Source of the DNA: Symbiodinium natans
Lineage: Eukaryota; Sar; Dinophyceae; Suessiales; Symbiodiniaceae
NCBI GenBank assembly: GCA_905221605.1
Contig: CAJNDS010002780.1
Coordinates: forward strand, 103,501 to 167,500
Length of the DNA: 64,000 bases
Direction: 5' to 3'
A program made the translations under genes and the position numbers. The notes beneath the pieces were generated by a model, which made no database searches, was not told the DNA's origin, and saw nothing but the letters and a program-made list of their open reading frames with translations. Shown piece after piece: positions 10,501 to 17,700 of the stretch (position 1 is its first letter; the number at the start of each line of letters is the position of its first letter).

Positions 10501-13500
10501 GAAAATGCTTATTTGGTCTGCAAAAGTGAGACTGCCGAGGATGGAACACAGTTGGAAAAAGAAGAACAAAAAGCCAAGTCAATGTATGAAAGGTCTATGT
10601 ATGATTACGTGGACTGTGAGGAGCTTTTGGAAGGGATTGTATACCCAAAGAGGGTGAATCGGAGAGGTGGTATCAACAATTGGTGCACAAGTACGCGAGC
10701 TCTGGTGTTGGGCCACTATACTCATGGCGGAGTGTGTGGTATTACAAAAGAGACCCATCGAAGGCCATGGCTATGTCGTTATTTGACATCATTCGTGAGG
10801 CACCACAATCCTGAAGCCAAATTTTCTGCTCTTCAGATCTCGTGCAATGCTCCGGTATCATTGCATAGGGATAGTCACAATGAAAAGCATTGCTGCAATT
10901 ATGTGTGTGGCTTTGGTGACTATAAAGAGGGTCAGCTGTGGGTTGAGGATGAAAAGGTTTTGGAGGAAGGAGCTGAAGTGGTGGAGCAATCCTATGGGAA
11001 GAAAGTCTTACCTGGAAAATTGGTGGATATCCACTGGAACTTCATGTCGTTCTTTCCGAGAAAACTGCATGGTCCTATGCCTTGGAAAGGGAACAGGGTA
11101 TCCTTGACAGGGTACACACCTGTTTTTATGGAGCGTTTGAGCTACAAGGATAGGTGCTATCTTCTCCAATGCAAGTTTCCTCTTCCGGAACCACAAGCTG
11201 AAGAAGGTGAAACAAGGAAATGGTTAAAAATGACGCTGAGAGAAACCTCGCTGGACGACCTTGCAGAGGAGGTAGACTATGCTGTGTTCGAAGCGCATCA
11301 ATGGGCTCTAGAGGAGCATTTGAGTATTCGACGCCTAATTGCTGAACAGGAATGTTGCATTTTGGACGAGTTCCATGGATCGGCCAATGAGTCGAATGAG
11401 GAAAAAGGATCAGAGACTAGAGAATGGCTGGTTAAAGCAAAAAGGGCTGAGGAACAGCTCTCGAAGTTTTTGGTCAAAGCAGCTCAAGTTCAGCAGGTGG
11501 TACAGGAGAATACCGCGCTGGAGGCAGCAGAGGAGGTTGAGTTCCTGCAAACAAAAACGATTCCTACACAAGAAGCCATGCAAGAGCTGGAAAAGTGGAG
11601 GGATTCATTGTCGGACGAGGTGAAGTCTTTGGTTAAAGAGTTGGAGGTGGTGGAACCAACAACTCAAGAAAAGTTGGACAAATTGGCGGAAGAGCCTAAT
11701 GCACCGGTGATTGAGTACGTTCCCAGTCTGGTGGTGTTTACCCGAAAGCAAGGGACAGGGAGGAGGCGTGCCCGTATCTGTGCATGTGGGAACTTTATTT
11801 CGTCAACGGCAGCTACAGAATACGAAGGGCCAAGGTCCCTCAGTCGTCACTCGCTGTACGCTCCAGGTTTAGATTCAACTACATTTAGGTGTCAAGTGAG
11901 GCACGCAGCACATATGGTGTGGATCATCGCTGGCTTAGACATCTCCAAAGCTTTTCTGACGGCGCCGATGAATAGGGCGCAAAGAGAAGGGCGTCTGGTG
12001 GTGGTGCAGCCCCCAAGGGCGGCGGTGAAATTGGGTCTTTGCACAAAAGAGGAGCGGTGGATTGTGAGGAAGGCCTTGTACGGTTTGGCCGAAAGTCCTG
12101 CAGCATGGGTGGAGTGGCGAGACCAACGTCTTCAAGGCATGTCTTGGGTGTCAAAAGATGGACAAGCAATGAGCTTTCAGAGGTCCAACGCAGACCCAAG
12201 TCTGTTCCTTATTATGGCGCAAGAGAAGCCGGAAGGTGTAAGCAAGTTGGTGGGGACAATGGGTCTTTACGTGGATGATTTTTTGATGGCTGGGACTATG
12301 ACAGTGCTCCGGGAAGCCTTGGAACAGATCAGGAAGGAGTGGAAAACTTCTGAACCCGAGTTCTGTGGTCCAGGCTGTGGTGATGGATTCCTGAAGTTTT
12401 TGGGTGTCCAAATCTGGTATCGAAATGGCAGCTTCTTTCTCAACCAGGAGGACTTCGTGAGAGATTTGCTGAACCGAAGAGGGTATCAGATTGATGAAAC
12501 TGGAAAAGGTAGTAACCTGCCAATGGTGAAAGAAACTCCAGGTGAAGAAGAGGAGGTGGATATTCCTTCCTTGCGAGCGGCTCAAGGTGCCGTAGGGGAG
12601 TTCCTCTGGGTGGCAATCAAAACTCGACCTGATTTGGCTTTCTGCACAAGCCAGTTGTCTTTGTGGACATCCCGAAGGCCGCGATTTGTGGTTAAAAAGG
12701 CTGAGGAGGTATTTCGATACCTTGCTGCAACTCCAACGTTAGGCCTGACGTTTGGTGCAATCGCAACATGCGAAAAAGAAAGGAATGAGGTGTTGCGTTA
12801 TGGGCGAGGCGTCAAGGTGGTGGAGTCTTACGCGGATGCCAGCTTTGCAGCAGGTGAAAATGAAAAGAGCCACTCAGGAGCGGTGGTAGTTTGGGGTGAT
12901 TGTCCGGTGATGTGGGCAACACAGAGACAATCAACCGTGGCGTTAAGTACCGCTGAAGCTGAATTACATGCGTCCATAGAGGGAGCAACGATGATTCAGT
13001 CGTGCACCCCTATAATTGCCGCTTTGGTTGGAACAGGTGAAGAATCGCTGCAAAAGGTGCTGTATACAGATTCGGTTTCGACGTGCTCGATCATTCAATA
13101 TCCTGCTGGTAGCTGGAGAACAAGACACCTGAGAATTCGAGCAGCTGGAGTCAGGTCTCTGGTGGACCGTGGTTACATGGTGATAGCGCATCTTCGTGGT
13201 GAGTATATGATTGCTGATCTGTTGACAAAATTGATGAGTGGACAGGTTTATGCAAAGCAAAAGGCACTTTGGGGTCTCCAACTGTTAGTGCAAGGAACTG
13301 ACTTGAAAAGGGCCTCTCTTGCAATGGCGGTCATGATGGTGGCTGCATCCCTGCAAGGGATGGCAACAGGTGGAGAAGAAGTGTCAGCTGCTGGTTTCTT
13401 TTGCTCGGAAGAAGGGGTGTGCCAGGTCGCCAATACATCTACGGTTATGGTTCTGGCTCAAGGTATTGAAATGGTTATCAACAATTCAGACCTTGTTGCG

Positions 13501-13770
13501 TATTTGGTGGCAGCAATCATAATCTGGGAATTGACATGGTGCCTCTTTCGGCGGCTGTACAAATGGCTGTGGATCAAGAAAGTGGTGGTTATTCCTGCGA
13601 GTGCCACTTTGTATACAACAGTGGGTGGGAACTGTATGCACGCAAGCAGTGACTGTGATGTTCTGCGATATTCACAGCCCAGGGCTAAGACGCTTTGTAA
13701 GCATTGCCTCAAGGATGGCTGGGTGGTGAATGCTGAGTTCCTTGGTGAGGAACGGGCCGCTGGAACGTAA
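4549..13770 (+). CDS. Copia Gag-Pol polyprotein with methyltransferase-like and 2OG-oxygenase-like domains
   Basis: The ATG at 4549 (context GGTGCCATGG) is chosen over the in-frame upstream TTG; the product is 3073 residues. In order: low-complexity N-terminus with a helix or coiled coil at about 150-185; Gag-like region about 423-655; CCCH finger C704, C714, C720, H724; CCHC knuckle C734, C737, H742, C747; two protease-like units at D863 (DTAATH) and D1024 (DSGASH); methyltransferase-like domain about 1215-1450 (HLFSG at 1223, GGPPC with C1278, ESP at 1354); integrase zinc motif H1518, H1523, C1530, C1533 and core D1557, D1707, E1743 (DD35E); oxygenase-like domain about 2040-2200 (H2106, D2108, H2174, R2183); RVT_2 reverse transcriptase with D2464 and YVDD at 2574-2577; RNase H D2763, E2803, D2841; hydrophobic segments near 2924-2940 and 2985-3002; terminal Cys/His cluster C3029, H3031, C3036, C3050, C3053. 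No frameshift or stop interrupts it. The standard Pol assignments are secure; the extra domains are motif-based. Confidence 0.95.
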   Translation: MDMMRRRSEPGPLSAANDAEENRGDGGEERQQMVQALTDGREVAMIQPTSQVENEVVPVPAANPFWSERAHEEMRLRQSRPASLPASGGDRSGEETRRPPSLPELRDREPVPAERPSSGLMGQMERGNIGETQGEEELIPDLSGEEQGEDMAVVKRALKELLVQTKELGNRLHRVEEKSYTSAASGSASRARSTGVVDANAAYPLGMTPEKQYPPGQVFYTDGMGGFWTVLPDGTWLPIEGYDLPKGCDLQPLPEPRKGDVHVEDEKEVPMMHVTEGKKPSRLPPLNYPMGGSASGGYASGPPGLTHVPITSLPSGVDGSAALLGNQPGFVSARETSTQENSAGSGGYTMVDDVPYRWKMIAGKLELEKVPLTAFTPGMGHGLPQGPGGRVSLPPGAVVPRGMPNIGDSSGTERPEALGKHVMSLPTLADYTPSNPTALGDWIAMIEPMLSSLTDTGRVWWQSVYTKAYEAYAKWLSVSPLERLGIKAELEGLKGVRTVHVLLEQRAVSLLLQAIPERLKTEIVSTRMLGSVMIFYKLLTVYQPGGANERSTMLNFLVQPSSATSISEAIKGVRQWAQWRSRLRELRASEPDATLLIKGLDALSSALLAKHPTVHFRVASFREKLGVDYSPTSETATQLAEMLQAEFELLLHSAGEQEVKQDSDAKKRARLNKAQKGTGDETEEGDKGKGKGKRYSGDGERPFCWIYGKTEAGCKFGSRCKFRHDKNSLERGRCFECGAVGHLQPQCPYKDGVSSKADSNPERNRSKGNSPKGGKGGKGAKWGNAKKAEVAEVGDETANAGLDKGSASPSSPSTPNQVLAEALEVLKSMKLSSAQSASSGDPSVRMLCDSGLFQQEGRVALVDTAATHLVRTLFPWECLPDTTVMVQSALGGVTMRITEKGTLIREDNGPLIIPLWLILEFGANLTVINGMCHVSAKSSLDQLLWFEHGCLVMDYKTAEKMVLHAERQRASLSHSQWRNGRADCGVGSSDATLLPKQGEGRGVCVLHVARVSDTNECSGMGMLDSGASHPLRSLRPGEQLPQQKVLVSLAVGSREMCITPGGTLVTPEMVDPLVPIGKASALVGLRVQWRGGKCTASHPVLGELRVRDLNGCPCLEKEVALQIIDEMDWCSPKQALKVARMVQGCPNTDNEVAVKASLQSAARTASANEEEFVQACWRFLRWYYGDIPENMLMELLPRGDIAALPFNRHKRRRLARAKRVVVHLFSGKQKWHFPSRDVEVLELDLKKGGDLHNSSVWKYLLHLAAEGKVVAVVGGPPCRTVSRLRGEDGGPPVLRRRCGPERLGLKSLPWPHQELAQKDGVLLLKMLFLYDVAVHSRCGTAEVINGSSVFFGMESPGDPELIGKDFSQNGKTVLSAEDLVDGSQEGFSSPTFWSWPEVKSFCERYGMYAAHFDQGALGHALVKPTTFLVSDMELWESLEQVRVVVPWSATFASTLEERIGQSSIWARWAFGLVKRIRHRLAQWLHESDAEREATVLKKGEREGTLRRLTAEERAFRDHCLRGHIPFRRDCQICVSAAGKERRHLRRKHGDAYTLSLDIAGPYKCSKDAHQQKPRHAVIGVYQFPMLDPNVGRPLEKEEDADEVEDQVADEGAGVGEWLGDAVANFEEEDSAPAEPAPVLEAEVLKIQASEKSWKELRDHLTQPVRMINFVMVEPIVDKQQTTVLSAVQRMMVRLQRHGYPVLRIHSDRAGEFVNARFRSFCETRLIYRTTGDPGVPQTNGRAEACVGLFKRGVRSLLKEARLGPAYWALAARHWSMLRWQKAERELGLKPKALLPFGAQIQVKRRPWELLGPDGTKKGRQWVDRTQPALLLGPCDDLPGGYWVEAQGTAKDPDELVLFPCTTIFSNIKEPPALELEGVVEEQEPSPPEHRLKGKKPVLRFADEEGPPLPPPRDPPAHRRLKEKSPASSLRGHVGSLRLLRKRGESPPLEIFEDDMQGLGELEENADVEDNVPGDEYWPTCCSPHENAYLVCKSETAEDGTQLEKEEQKAKSMYERSMYDYVDCEELLEGIVYPKRVNRRGGINNWCTSTRALVLGHYTHGGVCGITKETHRRPWLCRYLTSFVRHHNPEAKFSALQISCNAPVSLHRDSHNEKHCCNYVCGFGDYKEGQLWVEDEKVLEEGAEVVEQSYGKKVLPGKLVDIHWNFMSFFPRKLHGPMPWKGNRVSLTGYTPVFMERLSYKDRCYLLQCKFPLPEPQAEEGETRKWLKMTLRETSLDDLAEEVDYAVFEAHQWALEEHLSIRRLIAEQECCILDEFHGSANESNEEKGSETREWLVKAKRAEEQLSKFLVKAAQVQQVVQENTALEAAEEVEFLQTKTIPTQEAMQELEKWRDSLSDEVKSLVKELEVVEPTTQEKLDKLAEEPNAPVIEYVPSLVVFTRKQGTGRRRARICACGNFISSTAATEYEGPRSLSRHSLYAPGLDSTTFRCQVRHAAHMVWIIAGLDISKAFLTAPMNRAQREGRLVVVQPPRAAVKLGLCTKEERWIVRKALYGLAESPAAWVEWRDQRLQGMSWVSKDGQAMSFQRSNADPSLFLIMAQEKPEGVSKLVGTMGLYVDDFLMAGTMTVLREALEQIRKEWKTSEPEFCGPGCGDGFLKFLGVQIWYRNGSFFLNQEDFVRDLLNRRGYQIDETGKGSNLPMVKETPGEEEEVDIPSLRAAQGAVGEFLWVAIKTRPDLAFCTSQLSLWTSRRPRFVVKKAEEVFRYLAATPTLGLTFGAIATCEKERNEVLRYGRGVKVVESYADASFAAGENEKSHSGAVVVWGDCPVMWATQRQSTVALSTAEAELHASIEGATMIQSCTPIIAALVGTGEESLQKVLYTDSVSTCSIIQYPAGSWRTRHLRIRAAGVRSLVDRGYMVIAHLRGEYMIADLLTKLMSGQVYAKQKALWGLQLLVQGTDLKRASLAMAVMMVAASLQGMATGGEEVSAAGFFCSEEGVCQVANTSTVMVLAQGIEMVINNSDLVAYLVAAIIIWELTWCLFRRLYKWLWIKKVVVIPASATLYTTVGGNCMHASSDCDVLRYSQPRAKTLCKHCLKDGWVVNAEFLGEERAAGT
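8160..8900 (+). other. Cytosine-5-methyltransferase-like domain inside Pol
   Basis: Residues about 1215-1450 lie between protease and integrase, where plain copia elements have nothing. V-H-L-F-S-G resembles motif I of C5 methyltransferases (DLFxG). An acidic strand end (ELDL, about 1246) could bind the SAM ribose. GGPPCRTVS resembles motif IV (PCQ...S) with C1278 as candidate nucleophile, and ESPGDP resembles motif VI (ENV/ENP). A later FDQGALGH...KPTTF stretch is conserved-looking. Capture of cytosine methyltransferases by retrotransposons has been reported in Symbiodinium. No target-recognition domain is obvious, and activity is inference. Confidence 0.6.
10600..11130 (+). other. 2-oxoglutarate/Fe(II) oxygenase-like domain inside Pol
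   Basis: Residues about 2018-2194 lie between integrase and reverse transcriptase. The pattern LHRDSHN (H2106, D2108), then GQLWVE, then KLHGPMPWKG (H2174) and NRVSLTGYTP (R2183) fits the iron-binding HxD...H triad and the 2OG-binding arginine about nine residues after the distal histidine in double-stranded beta-helix oxygenases. AlkB, TET/JBP and prolyl-hydroxylase families share this layout. Substrate and activity cannot be read from the sequence. Confidence 0.6.
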
Positions 13771-13943
13771 ACTTTTTCAAGTTCGAGGTGAAGAAATCCT
13801 CAATGGTAAGGGATTCGGCCAATGAGCTGAAGGGTCGTCCTGGAAGACGTAAAACCATAATGTGCATTTCAAGCAGCTGGCTGCTGCCTAAACGGTGGTT
13901 TTTGGCCCAGGATCTGCACCTCCAACGTGTCCTAGGAAATCCT

Positions 13944-13956
13944 AGGACAGGGGGAG
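13944..13956 (+). other. Polypurine tract
   Basis: AGGACAGGGGGAG ends at the base before the 3' LTR, where plus-strand synthesis should be primed. One C interrupts the purines. Just upstream, CCTAGG occurs twice as a short palindrome (13931-13946). Confidence 0.8.
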
Positions 13957-14179
13957 TGCGGAGCTGCTGCTGGTATTGTAGAAAAGAGTTAGTGTTGGGA
14001 GTTGAAAGGGTTAACAAACCCGGAAATCATGTTTGGCTCAAGACCCTGGGCAATGCGCCCTACAGAAAAGGTGTGTTTGGTTGTTCTTTGGGTTTTGTTG
14101 TTGGTTGTTCCAGGGGAATCAAGGGTTTCTGTTGGGGTTGACTGTTTGGTTTCTCGTCCCCCTTCGGTTGCCCCCCGAA
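13957..14179 (+). repeat. 3' long terminal repeat
   Basis: Identical to the 5' LTR except C14111 for T4419. It is followed at once by TAGGG, the right copy of the target duplication, and then TTTAGGG repeats. It also holds the spliced-leader-like CATGTTTGGCTCAAG (14028-14042). Confidence 0.95.
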
Positions 14180-14898
14180 TAGGGTTTAGGGTTTAGGGTT
14201 TGGGGTTTGGGGTTTGGGGTTTTGGGTTCTTCATAACCCATCTTTCGCCCAGGCTCTAAACTGCTAAGAACCTAAATGCCCAATCCACAAACCCTAAGCC
14301 CGTACTGTAATCCTCATGCCCAAGACCACCTTCAAACCCTTAAACCCTACCCTAAGGACCCATGTACCAAAATAGGGAATTCTTTGGCCTTAAAGTACTT
14401 TTTGTATAAGGACTTTGGGACCCAAGTGTGTGTATATGTATATATAGAAACATGGACCCGTAGGGCTAAACCTTAGGCCCTGAACCCTAAACCTGAACCT
14501 CCTGCAAGGCTCATCGTACTCAGCCATCAAGGGCGTAGGGTTTAGGGTTTAGGGTTTAGGGTTTAGGGTTTAGGGTTTAGGGCTTAGGGGCCTGTTGCGA
14601 TAGCATAGGGGCTGACAGGTGCTCAGGTTGTGGCGCCACTCGGAGTGAGCCTCTCAACCCTAAAGCCCAAACCTGAGCCCTGACCTTATGCTCTATAAAC
14701 CCAAAACCCAAAATGCCCGCCCCCTCCCCCAAGGTTTTTTCGGGAGCCCAAACAACCCTAAACCCCATAAAGCCCTAAGCCCTCTAGGACCGGCTTAACA
14801 TCTACGAAGCTGAGGGTTTAAGTCAACCTGCTGCCCCCTTTCGGGAGTTTTTAGGGTTTAGCGCTTAGGGTTTTCGGCCCGCACGTCACGGCACTGAG
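14180..14898. repeat. Telomere-like blocks right of the copia element
   Basis: The interrupted array continues at 14180-14222 and drifts into TTTGGGG. A further TTTAGGG run lies at 14537-14583. Between them is a unique spacer with scattered CCCTAA words. No gene is seen. Confidence 0.8.
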
Positions 14899-14978
14899 GC
14901 CGAACGGAAACAAGCTGGTTAACCTGCTCCGACTGGACTACAACCAGGTCCGGATCGCACTGAACAACCCACAGCAGG
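14899..14978 (+). CDS. LRR exon 2
   Basis: Open piece between GGCACTGAG and GGTCTAGG. It reads NKLVNLLRLDYNQVRIALNN, a leucine-rich-repeat shape (L..LL.LDYNQV). The acceptor could lie a few bases upstream, since the frame is open there too. Same strand as the other LRR pieces; with 3013-3105 it would flank the copia element, so the element may sit in an intron. Confidence 0.5.
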
Positions 14979-16717
14979 GTCTAGGGTGTGTAGGGTTTCG
15001 GGCTAGCCCCCAAACCTTATGGCTAAGCCCCCCCCCCAAACCTATGCCCTACAAACCCGAAATGGGGGTTTACGATAGTAAGGGACCTCTTAACATCGGC
15101 CCCACTTAGTAGGATCCCCTTATACCTAAACCCTAAACCCTAAACCCTAAACCCTAAACCCTAAACCCTAAACCCTAAACCCTAAACCCTAAACCCTAAA
15201 CCCTAAACCCAAATAAGGAACCCCTTGTACCTTATGAACCCTTAATGCTGTCCCATTGCATCAATCCGGGGCTGAGTCCTTAAGAGCCCCTAAACCCTAA
15301 ACCCTAAACCCTAAACCCCTAATCCCAGAAAGCTCTCAGCCCTATGCCCCGAAAACCCTCACCGGCTGGAGGTTCGGATTTGGGGGTTTACGAAATAGGG
15401 GACCCCCAAAAACGATCCCCAAATAGTAGGATCCCCTTATTATATAATCACGACCCCAAGCAGGCACCCTAATCTCGGAAACCCTCCAAATCACTAAGTC
15501 AGGTCCAATGAGAAAGACAGTGATACTTGAATCTTGACATCTTCTACTGATTGCTTAAGAACCTCCACAAAAATGCAAAAGCATTTTCGTCATAAGGGAT
15601 ATAGGGATGTTGTGAAAAATGGGGGGGTTCTAAGCAAATCGTAGTCTTTAAGAACCCTCCTCCTCCTCCTCCCCCTGTGACAGTTCGGCACGCTGGGCGT
15701 CGAGCGCCTCTCGCAGGGACTGAGTCAGCTGGGACCCCAAGCGCCCCGGGGTTTGGGGTCTAGGGGTATATGGTTTGGGGTTTAGGGTTTAGGGTGTAGA
15801 GTTTGGGGTTTAGGGTTTAGGGTTTAGGGTTTCGGGCTTAGGGTTTAGGGTTTGAGTCTAGGGTTACATGGTCCCTTAATCTGGTCCTGTACCTCCTGTA
15901 AAAAAGTGTTCTGATGTATGGGCCCTTGGGTTGTATAGGGTATATAAGGGGTATAGAAGGGTTCCCCTTGCTAAGGGCCCATACTATGGGACCATGTAAC
16001 TACCCTGTGTTTATAGGGTTTGGGGTCTAGGGTTTAGAGTTCTGGGTTTGAGGTTTAACAGGGTTTGGGGTTTAGAGTTTAGAGTTTGAGGTTTAGCAGG
16101 GTCTAGGGTTTAGAGTTTAGGGTTTGAGGCTTAGTAAAGTTTAGGGCTTGGGGCTTAATTAGGGTTTAGGGCATAGGGTTCTGGTTTAGTTTGGTTCAGC
16201 CTGAGGGTTTAGGGCTTAGAGTTCAGTATCCGAGGTCCAGGCACTCACTAGAAAAGGCCGTGGGTTTGTGGTTTAGTGGGGTTTAGGGCTTAGGATGTTG
16301 GGGCTGGGTGTAGAGTTTAGGGCTTGAGGTTTAGTAGGGCTCGAGGTTTAGTTAGAGCTTAGGGTTTCGGCTTTGAGGTTTAGTAGGGGGTTTAGAGTTT
16401 ACTTAGGGCTTCGGGTTTGGAGCTTCGGGCTTGGGGTTTAGATTTTCGGGCTTGAGGTTTAGTAGGGCTTAGGTCTAGAGTGCAGGGTTTCAGGTTTAGT
16501 GTTTGGGCTTGGGGTACAGTAGGGTCTCCGGATTAGCTGATAGCTTAGGGTTGCACCAGAGGTCGAGACAGCTTTGGCTCAGCGTGTTTTGGGTTTAGGG
16601 ATTAGGCCTTAGGGTTTTGGGTTAGCTCAGCTTCCAAATTAACCCCTCGGCCCTTAACCCTAAACCCTCAACCCTTATCAACCCCTCGAAGCCAAGTAAC
16701 AGGCAACGTCTTTCCAG
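14979..16717. repeat. Telomere-like blocks and two foldback elements
   Basis: A CCCTAAA array lies at 15125-15210. A foldback element at about 15546-15645 has ends TTGCTTAAGAACC and GGTTCTAAGCAAAT, and is related to 22361-22465. Another at 15861-16006 has ends GGGTTACATGGTCCC and GGGACCATGTAACTACCCT. 16010-16680 is a long degenerate stretch of GTTTAGGG-like words (TTTGAGGTTTAGTAGGG and similar). The only coding-like piece is 15684-15750. Confidence 0.75.
15684..15750 (+). CDS. LRR exon 3 (second half of a repeat)
   Basis: It follows a pyrimidine-rich tract and CTGTGACAG and ends before GTTTGGGG. It reads FGTLGVERLSQGLSQLG, like the helical half of an RNI-type LRR. The downstream intron is TTTAGGG/TTTGGGG-rich. 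The boundary at the GGGGT end is uncertain by a base or two. Confidence 0.45.
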
Positions 16718-16841
16718 GTGCAAGCAATTTGCTTGGCCTTCAAGCGAGATCGCCTGAATGCAAGAGATGACACTGCCACACGGGCCAAGCATTGGATGGG
16801 CCTCAGAGCGGCTACATGTTTCTTCAGCAGGAACTCCTCCT
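16718..16841 (+). CDS. Putative exon, unrecognised
   Basis: After GTCTTTCCAG the first frame is open for about 40 residues (VQAICLAFKRDRLNARDD...) and ends in TGA at 16839-16841. A second frame (FLQQELLLNVRGSIAEG) is also open from about 16812 to 16871. I cannot choose between a C-terminal exon and a longer internal one. Codon content looks coding-like compared with the repeats around it. Confidence 0.35.
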
Positions 16842-16941
16842 GAACGTTCGAGGCAGCATAGCAGAAGGTTCCCAAAATCAGGAGGAGATCCCCTTAACCT
16901 TCAACTTACCCCAAAACCCTCCACCCGAATCAATCTCGCAG

Positions 16942-17005
16942 CCCTGGACCCGCCGCCGACCGCATCTTTGGGTTTCGGCGAGTGACTGACGTTGCGCTGA
17001 GACCG
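16942..17005 (+). CDS. Putative exon joined in phase to 17053-17223
   Basis: It lies between CTCGCAG and GTAATG. With one leading base left over it encodes 21 residues (PGPAADRIFGFRRVTDVAL...) and ends on a complete codon. The next exon, after a 47-nt GT...AG intron (17006-17052) that has no telomere repeats, starts on a complete codon, so the two join cleanly. Family not recognised. Confidence 0.5.
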
Positions 17006-17052
17006 GTAATGTGTTGTTGGCGACTTCCTTCATTCCTTGGACCTCTGTCGAG

Positions 17053-17223
17053 TGGCGGAAGGTTGAAGTGCAGGACTTTATCCGCAGGGTCCTTGGGCAC
17101 AGCCCGGGCCCCGAGCCTGTGTTGTTCTTCCTCACCTGGAAACAGCTGGGGAAGCAGGGAATGGCTTCGTTCCTACGCCGGCTCATGTTTCCCTGCGAGC
17201 CTCAGATCTTGTGGCACATCGAC
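17053..17223 (+). CDS. Putative 57-codon exon, unrecognised
   Basis: A 171-nt piece, phase 0 at both ends, lies between CTGTCGAG and a GTGTGTG donor that begins a (GT)n microsatellite. It reads WRKVEVQDFIRRVLG, then a proline-rich turn, then VLFFLTWKQLGKQGMASFL and LMFPCEPQILWHID. The well-mixed amino-acid content and clean phase make it one of the better exon candidates in the window. I do not recognise a domain. Confidence 0.55.
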
Positions 17224-17642
17224 GTGTGTGTGTGTGTGTGTATTGGTTGTTTAATGTTGGGTTTGGGGTGTCCTCCAGCGCGCCATAAGCCCTTGAACCT
17301 TTAGGATTCAGTGTTTAGGGCATACGGGAAGTCCCAACTCCCCTATGAATCCTAAATTCACTTCCGACCCTAAAATCCAAACGCTTGGACCACTCATCCC
17401 TATATGTATAAGCCCACCGTGAAACGATGCCCTACAAGCCCTACAAATGCCACCTTGAGACCTCATGGCAGAAACACTTGTACATACGCGATCACCCTTA
17501 CGCGAAGCCCATTCCCTAAAGCCTAGACAAAACGTTGAACGGACAAGGAAGACCAAAGTGCACCCGACGCTAAACCCTAAACCCTAAACGCTAAACCCTA
17601 AACCCTAAACCCAACCCTAAACCCCACGCCCGCAATACCAAG

Positions 17643-17700
17643 GAATGCCACCTTGAGACAGCTCTCCCTGAATTACTGCGGCATTGGCGAGGCAGAACGC
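17643..17700 (+). CDS. LRR exon 4
   Basis: A 58-nt piece lies between ACCAAG and GTAGGG. After one left-over base it reads NATLRQLSLNYCGIGEAER, a canonical LRR core (L..LxLxxCxI). It has the same starting phase and the same N-x-x-L start as the exon at 20012-20068, which supports a repeat-per-exon gene. Confidence 0.6.

Larger units (their letters stand above)
4265..14179 (+). mobile_element. Complete Ty1/copia LTR retrotransposon inserted in a TTTAGGG array
   Basis: The element is 9915 bp. It has two 223-bp LTRs (4265-4487 and 13957-14179) that differ at one base (T4419 versus C14111), a primer-binding site directly after the 5' LTR, a polypurine tract directly before the 3' LTR, and one uninterrupted gag-pol ORF. 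Domain order is Gag, protease, integrase, reverse transcriptase, RNase H, as in Ty1/copia. Near-identical LTRs and an intact 9.2-kb ORF indicate a recent and possibly active copy. LTR ends are TG...AA rather than TG...CA, with imperfect inverted ends TGCGG/CCGAA. Two extra domains (methyltransferase-like and oxygenase-like) are inserted between the standard Pol domains. Confidence 0.96.

Noticed and set aside
16878-17186. 102-codon - strand frame
   Set aside because: It overlaps the better-supported + strand exons at 16942-17223, which have matching splice phases.
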